Origin: Caulobacteraceae bacterium
GTDB lineage: Bacteria > Pseudomonadota > Alphaproteobacteria > Caulobacterales > Caulobacteraceae
NCBI GenBank assembly: GCA_019247715.1
Contig: JAFBAO010000047.1
Span: 1-64,000, forward strand
Length of the DNA stretch: 64,000 bases
Direction: 5' to 3'
Under the pieces are notes generated by a model. The model saw only the letters and a program-made list of their open reading frames with translations, was not told where the DNA came from and did no database searches. Made by a program: the position numbers and the translations under genes. Shown here piece after piece: positions 1-11,241 of this stretch (position 1 is its first letter; each line of letters opens with the position of its first letter).

Positions 1-1
1 C

Positions 2-244
2 GTGGTGGAAAGCGTCAGGAAGACCGGGCGCCTGGTCACCGTTGAAGAGGGCTGGGGCCCCATGGGCGTGGGCGCCGAGGTGGCCGCGCGGGTGGTGGAG
101 GAGGCCTTCGACTGGCTGGACGCCCCGCCGCTGCGGGTCTGCCAGCAAGACGTGCCCATGCCCTACGCCGCCAACCTCGAGGCGCTCTCGCTGCCCTCGG
201 TGGAGCGGATCGTCGAGGCGGCCAAGGCGGTCTGTTACCGATGA
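2..244 (+). CDS. pdhB: Pyruvate dehydrogenase E1 component beta subunit, C-terminal end (partial)
   Basis: Only the last 80 residues are in the window; the gene starts upstream. The reading frame (VTVEEGWGPMGVGAEVAARV, then LPYAANLE-type text reading PMPYAANLEALSLP near the end) matches the C-terminal transketolase domain of E1-beta subunits, which binds the E1 alpha subunit and helps form the thiamine diphosphate site. The complex decarboxylates pyruvate and passes acetyl groups to E2. It lies 40 bases upstream of the E2 gene on the same strand, the usual pdhA-pdhB-pdhC order in alphaproteobacteria. Identification rests on the short C-terminal part and on context. Confidence 0.9.
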   Translation: MVESVRKTGRLVTVEEGWGPMGVGAEVAARVVEEAFDWLDAPPLRVCQQDVPMPYAANLEALSLPSVERIVEAAKAVCYR

Positions 245-284
245 GCCGCTCCGGCGAGTTCGGCCATCTTTCGCAGGAGGCGCG

Positions 285-1643
285 GTGACCGACGTCCTGA
301 TGCCGGCGCTTTCGCCCACCATGGAGGCGGGCGCCCTCGCCAAGTGGCACGTCAAGCCCGGCGATGCGGTGAGGAGCGGCGACGTCATCGCCGAGATCGA
401 GACCGACAAGGCCACCATGGAGGTGGAGGCCGCCGACGACGGGGTCGTGGACGCCATCCTGGTCCCCGAGGGGACGCAGGACGTGAAGGTCAACACGCCC
501 ATCGCCCGGCTGAAGGGGGACGGGGATGCGCCGCCCGCGCCCCCTCAGTCGTCGGCTTCGCCGCCGACAGCTCCCCCACGAGGGGGGGAGCAGAAGCCAC
601 CCACAGCTTCCCCACGAGGGGGGGAGCAGAAGCCGCCGACGGCGCCCGTCTCCTCCCCCGCAGGGGGAGGGGGGCCGCGAAGCGGTGGAGGGGGTGTGCC
701 GCAGGCCTCCGCCGGCGCGCGCGTCTTCGCCTCGCCGCTCGCCCGGCGCCTGGCCAAGGAGGCGGGCGTGGACCTCGCCTCGGTGCATGGCTCCGGTCCG
801 CACGGGCGCGTCATCCGCCGCGACCTCGAGGGCCTGAAGGGCGCGCCGGCTGCGGCGCCCACGGCTGCGGCGCCCGCCCGCGCCGCGCCGCTCGCCGCGC
901 AGGCCGCCGCCCCGGCGCAGGCCCGCTCGCTGGAGCAGATGGGTATCCCGCCCGGCAGCTACGACCTCGCGCCGCTGGACGCGATGAAGCGCACCATCGC
1001 CCGGCGGATGACCGACAGCTTCCGCGACATTCCCCACTTCCCCCTGAACGTCGACCTCACCATCGATGCGCTGCTGGCCGCGCGCGGCAAGATCAACGCC
1101 CTCCTGGAAGCCGACGGCGTCAAGGTCAGCGTCAACGACCTCGTCATCAAGGCCGCGGCGCTGGCCCTGAAGCGGGTCCCCGAGGCCAACGCCAGCTATT
1201 CCCCCGAGGGGATCGCCCTGCACCACCACGCCGACATCGCCGTGGCGGTGGCCATCGAGGGCGGCCTCATCACCCCCATCGTGCGGGCGGCCGAGACCAA
1301 GGGCCTGGCCGACATCGCCCGCGAGATGAAGGACCTCGCCGAGCGCGCCCGCACCCGCAAGCTGAAGCCCGAGGAGTACCAGGGCGGCACCTTCTCGATC
1401 TCCAACCTCGGCATGTTCGGGATCCGGAGCTTCGGCTCGATCCTGAACGAGCCCCAGGGCGGCATCCTCTCGGTGGGCGCCGGCGAGAAGCGGCCGGTGG
1501 TGCGCGGCGATCAGCTCGCCGTCGCGACCCAGATGAGCGTCACCCTCACCTGCGACCACCGGGCGGTGGACGGCGCCATCGGGGCGCGCTGGCTCGCCGC
1601 CTTCAAGGCCCTGGTGGAAGACCCGGTCACCATGATCGTCTGA
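285..1643 (+). CDS. pdhC: Dihydrolipoamide acetyltransferase (E2) of pyruvate dehydrogenase
   Basis: Transfers acetyl from lipoyl-lysine to CoA and forms the core of the cytoplasmic pyruvate dehydrogenase complex. The 452-residue product has one lipoyl domain (about 1-80, lipoyl lysine K42 in ETDKATMEV), a peripheral subunit-binding domain (about 148-185, FASPLARRLAKEAGVDL) and the catalytic domain with the HRAVDG motif (H425, D429). The GTG start at 285 is chosen because AGGAGG sits at 275-280 and the lipoyl domain begins at once; the open frame extends upstream but only overlaps pdhB. Odd: residues about 86-143 of the linker are encoded by G/C-tract palindromes, including a tandem repeat reading PRGGEQKPPTA twice, which resemble intergenic repeats elsewhere in the window. 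Confidence 0.95.
   Translation: MTDVLMPALSPTMEAGALAKWHVKPGDAVRSGDVIAEIETDKATMEVEAADDGVVDAILVPEGTQDVKVNTPIARLKGDGDAPPAPPQSSASPPTAPPRGGEQKPPTASPRGGEQKPPTAPVSSPAGGGGPRSGGGGVPQASAGARVFASPLARRLAKEAGVDLASVHGSGPHGRVIRRDLEGLKGAPAAAPTAAAPARAAPLAAQAAAPAQARSLEQMGIPPGSYDLAPLDAMKRTIARRMTDSFRDIPHFPLNVDLTIDALLAARGKINALLEADGVKVSVNDLVIKAAALALKRVPEANASYSPEGIALHHHADIAVAVAIEGGLITPIVRAAETKGLADIAREMKDLAERARTRKLKPEEYQGGTFSISNLGMFGIRSFGSILNEPQGGILSVGAGEKRPVVRGDQLAVATQMSVTLTCDHRAVDGAIGARWLAAFKALVEDPVTMIV
540..712 (+). repeat. Palindromic G/C-tract repeats inside the pdhC linker
   Basis: Two tandem units of about 39 bases, each with a CCCCACGAGGGGGGGAGCAG core, are followed by a third palindrome, CTCCTCCCCCGCAGGGGGAG. 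After that comes GCGAAGCGGTGGAGGGGG. The third unit resembles the intergenic element at 61547-61690. All units stay in frame within the flexible linker between the lipoyl and subunit-binding domains, giving Pro/Gly/Ser-rich protein. Interpreted as mobile intergenic repeats that inserted into coding sequence without breaking the frame. Confidence 0.7.
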
Positions 1644-1653
1644 GGAGGCTTCC

Positions 1654-2129
1654 CTGGACGTCTACGACTTCGAGGCCAAGACGCTCGCCGGGGAGCCGTT
1701 CCGGCTCGCCGACCATCGCGGCCAGGCGCTGCTGATCGTCAATACCGCCAGCCGCTGCGGCTTCACGCCCCAGTACGCGGGCCTGGAGAAGCTGCACCGC
1801 CGATATAAGGACCGCGGCTTCTCGGTGATCGGCTTCCCCTGCAACCAGTTCGGCGCCCAGGAGCCCGGCGAGGCGGCCGAGATCGCCGATTTCTGTTCCA
1901 CCACCTACGACGTGAGTTTTCCGATGATGGCCAAGATCGAGGTGAACGGGCCCGCCGCCCATCCCCTCTACGCATTCCTGAAGCGCGAGGCCAAAGGCCT
2001 GCTGGGCAGCGAAGCGGTGAAATGGAACTTCACCAAGTTCCTGGTGGGCCGGGACGGCGCGCCCGTGCGCCGCTTCGCCCCCACCGACGCGCCCGAGACC
2101 CTGAAGCCCGCGATCGAGGCGGTGCTCTG

Positions 2130-2130
<1 letters not shown>
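1654..2130 (+). CDS. Glutathione peroxidase-family thiol peroxidase, CTG start
   Basis: Reduces peroxides with a thiol donor in the cytoplasm. The 158-residue product begins DVYDFEAKTLAGEPFRL after the start and contains the peroxidatic cysteine C35 in NTASRCGFTPQY, the FPCNQFGAQEPGE motif with catalytic Gln, and the KWNFTKFLV motif with catalytic Trp. It is a Cys rather than a seleno enzyme. No ATG, GTG or TTG exists in frame before the catalytic cysteine: the first ATG (1825) would delete it. A CTG at 1654 lies 5 bases after GAGGAGG (1642-1648), so CTG is the likely start. It sits between pdhC and lpdA, and its TGA overlaps the ATG of lpdA, implying cotranslation with the dehydrogenase genes. 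Confidence 0.88.
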
Positions 2131-3536
<1,406 letters not shown>

Positions 3537-3973
3537 GGGGGGTGGTCGGCGCCGACGGCGGTCCGCCGCGAACTCTAACTCATGGCTCCTGGGCGAAGTT
3601 CCGAAGGTCCGCTTCTCGCTTGCGGCGCGACGTCCCGTGCGCGGTGCGCGGTACGAGCAACCAACTCGCAGTTGGTTACCTCGTTGGGTGCGTTGGTGCC
3701 AAAGGCACCTACTTCGCTCGACGCGGTCCGTCTTCTCCCAGCGCGACCGCTAGCGCGCCGGCGGTAAGCCGGATTGCAACTACGTCGAGGGTAGCTGTCA
3801 CCTCCTCACCGACACTAGCCCGGCGTGCGCCTCCACCCAGCGACAGCTAGCTAGGAACCCCCCAAGCGGTGCCGCGCCACATCGGGCGATGCAACCTACC
3901 CCGCTAAGAGGCCCATCCCCTTCTGGGGAGGATAGGGGGACACGATACCTATCCCCGGCCGATTGCGACTTCG
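3537..3973. other. Non-coding or degraded stretch with hairpins
   Basis: About 440 bases between lpdA and the next possible gene with no recognisable protein in any frame. Visible structure: two perfect 6-bp stems with 3-base loops, CCAACT/AGTTGG (3661-3675) and GGTGCC/GGCACC (3695-3709); and an 8-bp inverted repeat TAGCTGTC (3792-3799) / GACAGCTA (3842-3849) with a 42-base loop. Base composition looks less G+C-rich than the flanking genes. It was compared by eye with tmRNA, RNase P RNA and SRP RNA hallmarks and none was found. It could hold an unrecognised RNA or the remnant of a lost gene. Confidence 0.4.
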
Positions 3974-4366
3974 GTGCTAAGCGACCCACCCGTGCCCAAG
4001 TCTTTGGCGGCGGCAAGAGCTCTGGTGGATAGGTATCATGTCACCAGAACCCTGTGGGTCTTCGGCGATCCGTTGCGAGACTCTGCGCGGTTCGCGGTCT
4101 GGAAGGCGACCCACGCGCAGGAACTGGCGTCGGCGCGCCGGCGGGCCGGCGTCTTCATGCACTGGGACGCGTGGGGGTTGGCCGGGAGCGGGAACGATTC
4201 CTGGCTCGCCTCCGACCCCACCGACACCCTGGCCCGGCCGGGCGCCGCCGGCGCGTGGGGGAGGGCGCGCCAGCTCGGCTGCGCTGTCGTGGGGGTGCGC
4301 CGGATCGAACCCGGCGTCTACGTGCTCAAGACCTACGACTGCCTTATCCCCGTATTTGCGGCCTGA
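3974..4366 (+). CDS. Hypothetical protein, about 130 residues
   Basis: Not recognised. The frame reads as a compact soluble protein with plausible, non-repetitive composition: RYHVTRTLWVFGDPLRDSAR, then FMHWDAWGLAGSGNDSWLAS, ending VYVLKTYDCLIPVFAA. No signal peptide or membrane segment. Start choice is uncertain: GTG at 3974, GTG at 3992 or ATG at 4038 are possible and none has a strong ribosome site. It stands alone between a structured stretch and a convergent PepSY-like gene. Coding status is inferred from composition and frame length only. Confidence 0.42.
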   Translation: MLSDPPVPKSLAAARALVDRYHVTRTLWVFGDPLRDSARFAVWKATHAQELASARRRAGVFMHWDAWGLAGSGNDSWLASDPTDTLARPGAAGAWGRARQLGCAVVGVRRIEPGVYVLKTYDCLIPVFAA

Positions 4367-4462
4367 CCGCTACGACGCGGCCGCCGGGCCGGAGCGCAGC
4401 AGCGCCTCCGCCTTACCCAGCGGCGCCGTCATCCACGGCGGCCACGCACGCCGTCGCGCCGG

Positions 4463-4768
4463 TCAGTCGTGGTCCTCGGTCTCGGTCTTCAGGATCTTGC
4501 CGGCAGCGGTGACGTGCACGGCCTTGCCCTTGCCCGACGCGTCGGTGCTCGAGAGCTCGTAGACCCGGCTCTTGCCGCTGATGATCTCGGCTTTGGTGAT
4601 ATTGCCGCCGAGGGCCCTTTGCGCCGCATCCACCGCGGCCTTGGGCACCTGGGACAGCGCAATCGGTTTCTCGTGCGCTTCCTCGGCGCGGTTCTCCTTC
4701 GCGAGGGCCGGAGCTGTCGCGAGCGCCAGGGCGGCCAGCCCCGTCAGTAGGATCGGCATCTTGCTCAT
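4463..4768 (-). CDS. PepSY-like periplasmic protein with signal peptide
   Basis: 101 residues. An N-terminal signal peptide (MSKMPILLTGLAALALATA, cleavage near APALA-KE) is followed by about 75 residues resembling a single PepSY/BLIP-like domain: LSQVPKAAVDAAQRALGG, then an alternating strand pattern (KAEIISGKSRVYELSS and GKAVHVTAAGKILKTETE). Such domains are common in small exported proteins of proteobacteria and often inhibit proteases or sit beside sensor kinases; no partner gene is next to it here. ATG at 4768 is preceded on its strand by GAGGTCGCAAG, an acceptable ribosome site. Function is not known. Confidence 0.75.
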   Translation of the reverse strand: MSKMPILLTGLAALALATAPALAKENRAEEAHEKPIALSQVPKAAVDAAQRALGGNITKAEIISGKSRVYELSSTDASGKGKAVHVTAAGKILKTETEDHD

Positions 4769-5162
4769 CTTGCGACCTCATACGCAGCGATCGACTCGGT
4801 GAAACAACGGCCGGGCGAGGGGAGTTCCGCGCCGGATCGCCGTGGAAGACCTGCGGTGCTGCGCAGACGCGCCGCTGCTCCCGGCCGTGGCTCTCGCCAA
4901 CCCGGGGGTCCCCGACCTGGCCGAAGACCAGGCCGGGGTTGCAACGCCGTTCGGAGCTAGAGCTTCACCAGCCCCAATGGTGGTGGTGATGATGGTGGTG
5001 ATGATGGTGGCGCCCCCGCCCTCGACGCGAGCCCCCCGGTCAGGCTTGGCCCCCGGATGACGGAGGTGGAAGTGTTGTCAGCTCAGCGTCGGACCCCGCG
5101 GCCGGGCCTCGGCCAAGAAGCGGCCACGCGGGATTAGCGGGGGGCGAACCTCTTCCCCGCTC
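4769..5162. other. Intergenic stretch holding a His-codon tract
   Basis: No gene is supported. At 4977-5010 a GGT/GAT microsatellite-like tract lies on the plus strand. Read on the minus strand it gives 11 His codons, then Trp-Gly-Trp and a TGA stop (complement 4965-4967). That His-run plus WGW end looks like the tail of small exported His-rich proteins, but the frame is closed by a stop only 10 codons upstream and has no start codon. Interpreted as the 3' remnant of a decayed gene, or as chance. Confidence 0.4.
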
Positions 5163-6116
5163 TCAGTCGCCGATGGTTCTGGGATCGCCGGCCACCGCGG
5201 TTCCGGCCTCCACCCAGCGGGCCATGGCCGGCGGGAGCTTGCGTTGGACGAGGGCGTCGTAGCGCGCCAGATCGGCCTCGGTGAGAAAGTCGCGCCAGCG
5301 GCCGTTCACGCCCTTGTTCAGGAACCTGTCGGGTCCCCGGTCGAACGCCTCGCCGATCTTGGGGAGCAGCGCCTCGCCGTCGCGCTTCATGGCTTCGAAG
5401 GTCGCCGCCGCCGCCAGGGCCGGCATCAGGCTCGCCGGCGTGTCGATCTCGAGGAAATCGGAGATGCGCCGCATCTGCCCGGCGAGGTCGGCCTTGAGGT
5501 CGTTGTAGTGGACGAACAGCAGCCACGGTTCCCGGCGGCGCTCCCAATAGGTGAGCTCGAACTCGCAGAACGGCAGATCGCCGCCGTCCTGCGGGCGCCG
5601 TTCGGCCTCCTCCATCCATTGCAGGTAGTAGGCGCGCGGATCGGCGGGCGTCGGCGGGGGCGGCCCCTTGGCCAGAAGCTCGGGCGGCGCGCTCATGGCG
5701 GCCTGCCTGGTGAACTCGGGCCGCATCCCCAGCCGGTGATTGTGCATCGAGATGAAGGCGTCGCGGCCGTCGCGCACCGTGTGGATCACCTTCGCGCCCT
5801 CGGTGACCGGGAAGGCGTCGAGCGGAAGATGCGTCTTCACCGACCGCCGATGCGTCTGCGCCTCCAGGGCCGCCAGCATCGGCCCCACGGGGCCGAAAAG
5901 GGTGGCGTCGAGCCACGGCGCCTCGCCCATGATGTCGCGCGGGGCCGGGGACTGGTGGATCAGCAGGGCGACGATCCGCTGGGTCCAGGTCGTGCCGCAT
6001 TTGGGGTAGGTGGCGACGATCACGTCCCCGTCCCGCGCGGCGAAGCCGTCCCAGCGCCCGCTGTCGATGACGAAGCTGCGCACCCGCCGGCTCGGCGCGC
6101 TCACCAGCGTCTGCAT
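5163..6116 (-). CDS. Sulfotransferase family protein
   Basis: 317-residue cytosolic PAPS-dependent sulfotransferase. The 5'-phosphosulfate loop is visible as VIVATYPKCGTTWTQRIVAL (about 34-53) and the 3'-phosphate region as VIHTVRDGRDAFISMHNHRL. The C-terminus (FLNKGVNGRWRDFLTEADLA) matches the conserved KGxxGDW-type segment of this family. ATG 6116 is chosen because GGGAGGGACAGGGCG precedes it on the coding strand and the PAPS loop follows within 40 residues; the longer open frame to 6332 adds low-quality sequence. The acceptor (an alcohol, sterol, phenol or polysaccharide) cannot be told from sequence. Transcribed alone, divergent from the secreted repeat protein gene. Confidence 0.88.
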   Translation of the reverse strand: MQTLVSAPSRRVRSFVIDSGRWDGFAARDGDVIVATYPKCGTTWTQRIVALLIHQSPAPRDIMGEAPWLDATLFGPVGPMLAALEAQTHRRSVKTHLPLDAFPVTEGAKVIHTVRDGRDAFISMHNHRLGMRPEFTRQAAMSAPPELLAKGPPPPTPADPRAYYLQWMEEAERRPQDGGDLPFCEFELTYWERRREPWLLFVHYNDLKADLAGQMRRISDFLEIDTPASLMPALAAAATFEAMKRDGEALLPKIGEAFDRGPDRFLNKGVNGRWRDFLTEADLARYDALVQRKLPPAMARWVEAGTAVAGDPRTIGD

Positions 6117-6282
6117 CGCCCTGTCCCTCCCGAAGCCCCGCGACTGCGTAGCAAACCCCGGCCCGGCGCACCAGGAACGCCGTCCCAGTCCAGCGCGGTC
6201 GGCGCCGGGCGGGACCCGGAGCTTGACTGCGGGTCCTGGCGGCTCGACTAATGTCGCGCGTGCTCGGTCCGCAGGGGGCGAC

Positions 6283-8652
6283 ATGAGCCGGTTGCTGCGT
6301 TGCTTGGCGTTGCTAGCCGTGGCGCTCGCCATCGCCGGCGGCGGCCTCGTGGCGAGCGCGGACGCGCAGTCGAACCGCGGTTCGCCGAGCCTGAAGGACG
6401 TGCCGGCGCCGAAGGGATTTGCGCCGCCGCCCTGCGCCTCGCCGGCCGAGCTCTTGAAGCTGCAGAAGCTGATGCTCGCCTGGCACGAGGCCTACGCGCG
6501 GGCGCAGGCGGCGCTGGCTGCGCATGAAGCCGCCATGGTCGAATGGCGCAAACAGCTGGCCCTGGCGGAGCGGGCGGAGAACAAGGGCGAGGCCAAGCCC
6601 CCCGGCGACGCCTACAGCAACGCCTTGAAGGAGCTGGATCGGTCGGGGTACCGGTTCTGGAACGCCGCCGATGCGGACGTCGCGGCGGCGAAGGCGTTTC
6701 AGAAGGAGCTCGAGGCGCAGCGGGCCAAGCCGTGTCCGCCGCCCGCCGCAGGCGCCCAGCCACCGGGTGGGGCAGGGGCGGCGCCGAAGCCCAAGCCGAG
6801 CGGCCAAAGTGGCGCGGGAGCGGGCGCAGGCGGCCCCGGCGGCGGTGGGGCTCAGCCCCCGCCCCCCGCGCCCCAGCCCCCGCCGGGCAGGCTGCCGGCG
6901 CCTCTGGCTCCGCCGACGGAATTCGCCAAGCCGCCCTGCGCCTCGATCGCCGACGACCTGAGGCTTTCGGATCTGCTGCGCGAGTGGAGCGAGGCCTACC
7001 AGCAGGCGCTCGCGGCCAGCGCCGCCACCGATGCGCCCGCGCAAGCCTTGGCGGACGCGGAAAGCGCGGTTCGTTGGGCCACGAGCAAGCTCAACGGGGC
7101 GAAGAGCTTCGGGGAATCGAAGGCGGAGGTCGCGGCGCTCCAGGCCAAGCTCGATGAGGCGCAAGCCAAGCTCGCCGCCGCGCAGAGCCGTCTCGCCGAG
7201 GCGGACGAATTGTTCTGGGCGGCCCTCGCCAAGGACGCGAGGGCCGCTGAGGCGTTCCTCGACGAGCTGGAGAAGCTCACCGCCAAGCCTTGCCCGCCGC
7301 CCGGAGCCAGCACTCCCGGTCCGCGCGACGAGGGCGCCGGGCCAAAGACGCCGGAGAGCGGATCCGGCGCCGGCTCGGGAGCCGGCTCCGGCTCAGGCTC
7401 GGGATCATCCGGATCGGACCCCGGCTCCGGTTCCGGACCTGAGGGCCCCCAACCCCCGCCCCTTCCGCCCGATCGGAAGACCCCCGCCACGCCGGGTGGC
7501 GCAGGCTCCGGCTCGAGCGGCGCAAGCAGCGGCGCAGGCGGGGCGCCCTCGTTCGGGCCCACCACCGCTGCGCTCGCCGCGGACGCTTCGGACGAGGCGA
7601 CCCCGCAATCCACCTCGGGGACGCCGAGCGCGACGTGGGAGTGCGGCGATATCAGGGAAGACCTCGACCGGATCGGCGCCGAATTGGAGAACGCGCCGAA
7701 AGACCCGAAGGGCGCGCTCCCCGCCAGGCTCGCCGACGCCATCGATGAGGCCAACGAGGCTTTGTTCGACCGATGCGCGCCGCGAGCGGACGCCAAGGCG
7801 GTGCTCGTCATCGGCGGCGAAGACGTGTTGACGGCCCTCGCCTGGCGCTGGGACCCGCGGCCCGGCTCGGCCGGCTCGGCCGGAACGGCGCGCGGCCAGG
7901 GCCTGCCACGCCGCGACGCCCGTCGCGTCAGCCTCAGCGAGGTGACGCTGAATCACGCGATCGACAAGGACTCCCATCGCCTGCTGGAACTCTGTTGCAC
8001 CGGCCGGCACATACCGGGTCAGCCCATCGGGCCGGGGGTCCTCAGACTGGAGCGCGGGTCCGACGTCCTGGAGTTCAAGCTCAACGACCTCATCGTCTCG
8101 GCCGTGGCGCCGGCGACGCCCGCCGCCCCCGATGTGGCCCCCACCAGCATCACGCTGAATTTCTCGGCCATCGAGCTCACCTACGGCGCCTTGGGCGAAG
8201 ACGGCGAGCCTCTGGAGCCGCGGGGCCGCGCCCGAACCGACGGCGAGGAGCAACCGGCCGGTTTCACGACCCCTGCGCCATCGCAAGAGGAGCGGGAGGA
8301 GATGAGGCGGCGCGTGGAACGGTCTCTTCATGCGCCGGGCGGGGGCGAAGCGCCCGGCCCGGGCGGGGCCGGCTTCCCGCCCCAGCCGTATCCGGCGCCG
8401 GGCGACATGATCCCGAACCCTCCCGGCCCGTATATGGGCCGCGGTGCGCCCCCGATGGGCGCAGGCAGCCCGGCCACCGCCCCGACATCTTCGTGGACCG
8501 CCCCGACCACCTCGACGCCCGGGGGGAAGGCAAGGCGCGGCGGAGGGTCGTCGTCGCCGCCGACCTCGTCGCCCGGCGCAACCACGCCCGGCTCGACGAC
8601 CACCCCGCACCCGTCCATGCCCACCGAAGGCGCCTCGGCGCCGCAGGGCTGA
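6283..8652 (+). CDS. Large secreted Pro/Gly/Ser-rich protein with a duplicated CAS-helical domain
   Basis: 789 residues, family not recognised. A signal peptide (LLRCLALLAVALAIAGGGLV, then ASADA-Q) points to export. Two homologous helical units follow: about 45-153 (PPCASPAELLKLQKLML ... KPCPPP) and about 212-340 (PPCASIADDLRLSDLLREWS ... KPCPPP). Both open with PPCAS, contain aromatic-Glu-Ala-Tyr repeats and end with FxxELExxxAKPCPPP, so each carries a cysteine pair. A third partial unit starts near WECGDIREDLDRIGAEL. Linkers are low complexity: a Gly/Pro stretch, a Gly-Ser run, and a Pro/Thr/Ser-rich tail of about 120 residues. The segment near 510-650 looks globular. Likely a surface or envelope-associated protein. 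An inverted repeat CGCCCGGC/GCCGGGCG at 8654-8697 may act as terminator. Confidence 0.75.
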   Translation: MSRLLRCLALLAVALAIAGGGLVASADAQSNRGSPSLKDVPAPKGFAPPPCASPAELLKLQKLMLAWHEAYARAQAALAAHEAAMVEWRKQLALAERAENKGEAKPPGDAYSNALKELDRSGYRFWNAADADVAAAKAFQKELEAQRAKPCPPPAAGAQPPGGAGAAPKPKPSGQSGAGAGAGGPGGGGAQPPPPAPQPPPGRLPAPLAPPTEFAKPPCASIADDLRLSDLLREWSEAYQQALAASAATDAPAQALADAESAVRWATSKLNGAKSFGESKAEVAALQAKLDEAQAKLAAAQSRLAEADELFWAALAKDARAAEAFLDELEKLTAKPCPPPGASTPGPRDEGAGPKTPESGSGAGSGAGSGSGSGSSGSDPGSGSGPEGPQPPPLPPDRKTPATPGGAGSGSSGASSGAGGAPSFGPTTAALAADASDEATPQSTSGTPSATWECGDIREDLDRIGAELENAPKDPKGALPARLADAIDEANEALFDRCAPRADAKAVLVIGGEDVLTALAWRWDPRPGSAGSAGTARGQGLPRRDARRVSLSEVTLNHAIDKDSHRLLELCCTGRHIPGQPIGPGVLRLERGSDVLEFKLNDLIVSAVAPATPAAPDVAPTSITLNFSAIELTYGALGEDGEPLEPRGRARTDGEEQPAGFTTPAPSQEEREEMRRRVERSLHAPGGGEAPGPGGAGFPPQPYPAPGDMIPNPPGPYMGRGAPPMGAGSPATAPTSSWTAPTTSTPGGKARRGGGSSSPPTSSPGATTPGSTTTPHPSMPTEGASAPQG

Positions 8653-8785
8653 ACGCCCGGCGAGATCATGGGTGATCGGACGGATTCGAGCCGGGCGCCG
8701 CCTAGCTTATAACGCCGGTGTCGAGTCGGAGCCTGCGGCGCGCGACGACGATGCGGCGGCCGGGCGAGCCCGGCGCCAGGTCTGG

Positions 8786-10494
<1,709 letters not shown>

Positions 10495-10498
<4 letters not shown>

Positions 10499-11241
10499 GG
10501 CATGCGGCGGCGCAGCCCCTCACCCTCCGACCCTGCTCGGCGGGGCGGGCCCCTCCCTCTCCCCATGGGAGAGGTGAGGTGAGGGAGACCGGCCAGGCCC
10601 CTCGCGAGCCCCGCTGGCCCGTGGCGCTCGCCATCGTCGGCGTCTACCTCCTGCTCGTGGTGTTGCCTGAGCGCATCCGCCTGCTTCCATCCTGGGCCCT
10701 CTGGGCGTCGGCCGCGGTCGTCCTGGCGCCCATGGGCGTCGCGGCTCTGGCGACCGCGAAGGCGCTCTGGCTGAGGGTGGAGACGGCGATCGTGCTCGCC
10801 TTCGTCGCTTTCGCCGGCCTGGCCAACGTCACGTGCCTCTCGGAGCTCCTGAGGGACATCATCGGGCGCTCGACCGCGGTCTCGGGCCTGACGCTGCTGT
10901 CGTCCAGCGTGGCGCTCTGGTGCGTGAACGTGCTGATGTTCTCGCTGCTCTACTGGCAGATGGACCGCGGGGGACCCGGCGCGCGCAGCGCCGCCATCGA
11001 CACCCTGCGGGACTGGAGCTTCCCGCAGGATTGCGCGCCGCCGGGCGAGGTGCGGCCGGGCTGGCGGCCCACCTATCCGGACTACCTCTTCCTGTCCTTC
11101 TCCACGGCGACGGCGTTCAGCACCACCGAGGTCGCCCCGTTCACCACCCGGGCCAAGATGGCGATGATGACCGAGGCCCTGATCTCGCTGATGACGCTCG
11201 CCCTCGTGGCCGCGCGCGCCATCAACATCCTGGGCGCCTAA
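10495..11241 (+). CDS. Small multi-pass membrane protein (DUF1345-like)
   Basis: Up to 248 residues, with about five hydrophobic segments: PVALAIVGVYLLLVVLP, LLPSWALWASAAVVLAPMGV, VETAIVLAFVAFAGLAN, VSGLTLLSSSVALWCVNVLM and MTEALISLMTLALVAARAI. The C-terminal YLFLSFSTATAFSTTEVAPF followed by TTRAKMAMMTEA resembles the pore-like end of DUF1345-type proteins (two-TM ion-channel-like ends). Start uncertain: ATG 10495 overlaps the SulP stop but would encode a palindromic repeat (10515-10580) as protein; GTG 10579 behind GAGAGGTGAG would leave the repeat in the leader and give 220 residues. The 3' end overlaps the convergent aquaporin gene by 4 bases. Confidence 0.7.
10512..10582. repeat. Intergenic-type palindromic repeat at a gene start
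   Basis: CCCCTCACCCTCCGACC, a GC-rich centre, then CCCTCCCTCTCCCCATGGGA and GAGGTGAGG. The ends (CCCCTCACC / GGTGAGG) and the centre (CTCTCCCCATGGGAGAG) are self-complementary. Repeats of this style are typical of spaces between genes in high-GC proteobacteria; here the unit falls within the first 30 codons of the upstream start choice for the membrane protein, an argument for the downstream GTG start. Confidence 0.55.

Noticed and set aside
540..650. CRISPR-like tandem units in pdhC
   Set aside because: Only two near-identical adjacent units without spacers, inside an intact coding frame, and no cas genes.
36..1559. Long open frame on the minus strand over pdhC, and similar long antisense frames throughout (for example over lpdA, rnd/ppx, the amidase and wza/wzc)
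   Set aside because: High-GC codon bias leaves antisense and shifted frames open; these lack domains, have Arg/Gly/His-rich composition and overlap well-recognised genes.
3537..3970. Permuted tmRNA, RNase P RNA or SRP RNA in the structured stretch
   Set aside because: No tRNA-like ends, no T-arm motif, no tag-peptide frame and none of the conserved RNase P or SRP cores could be found.
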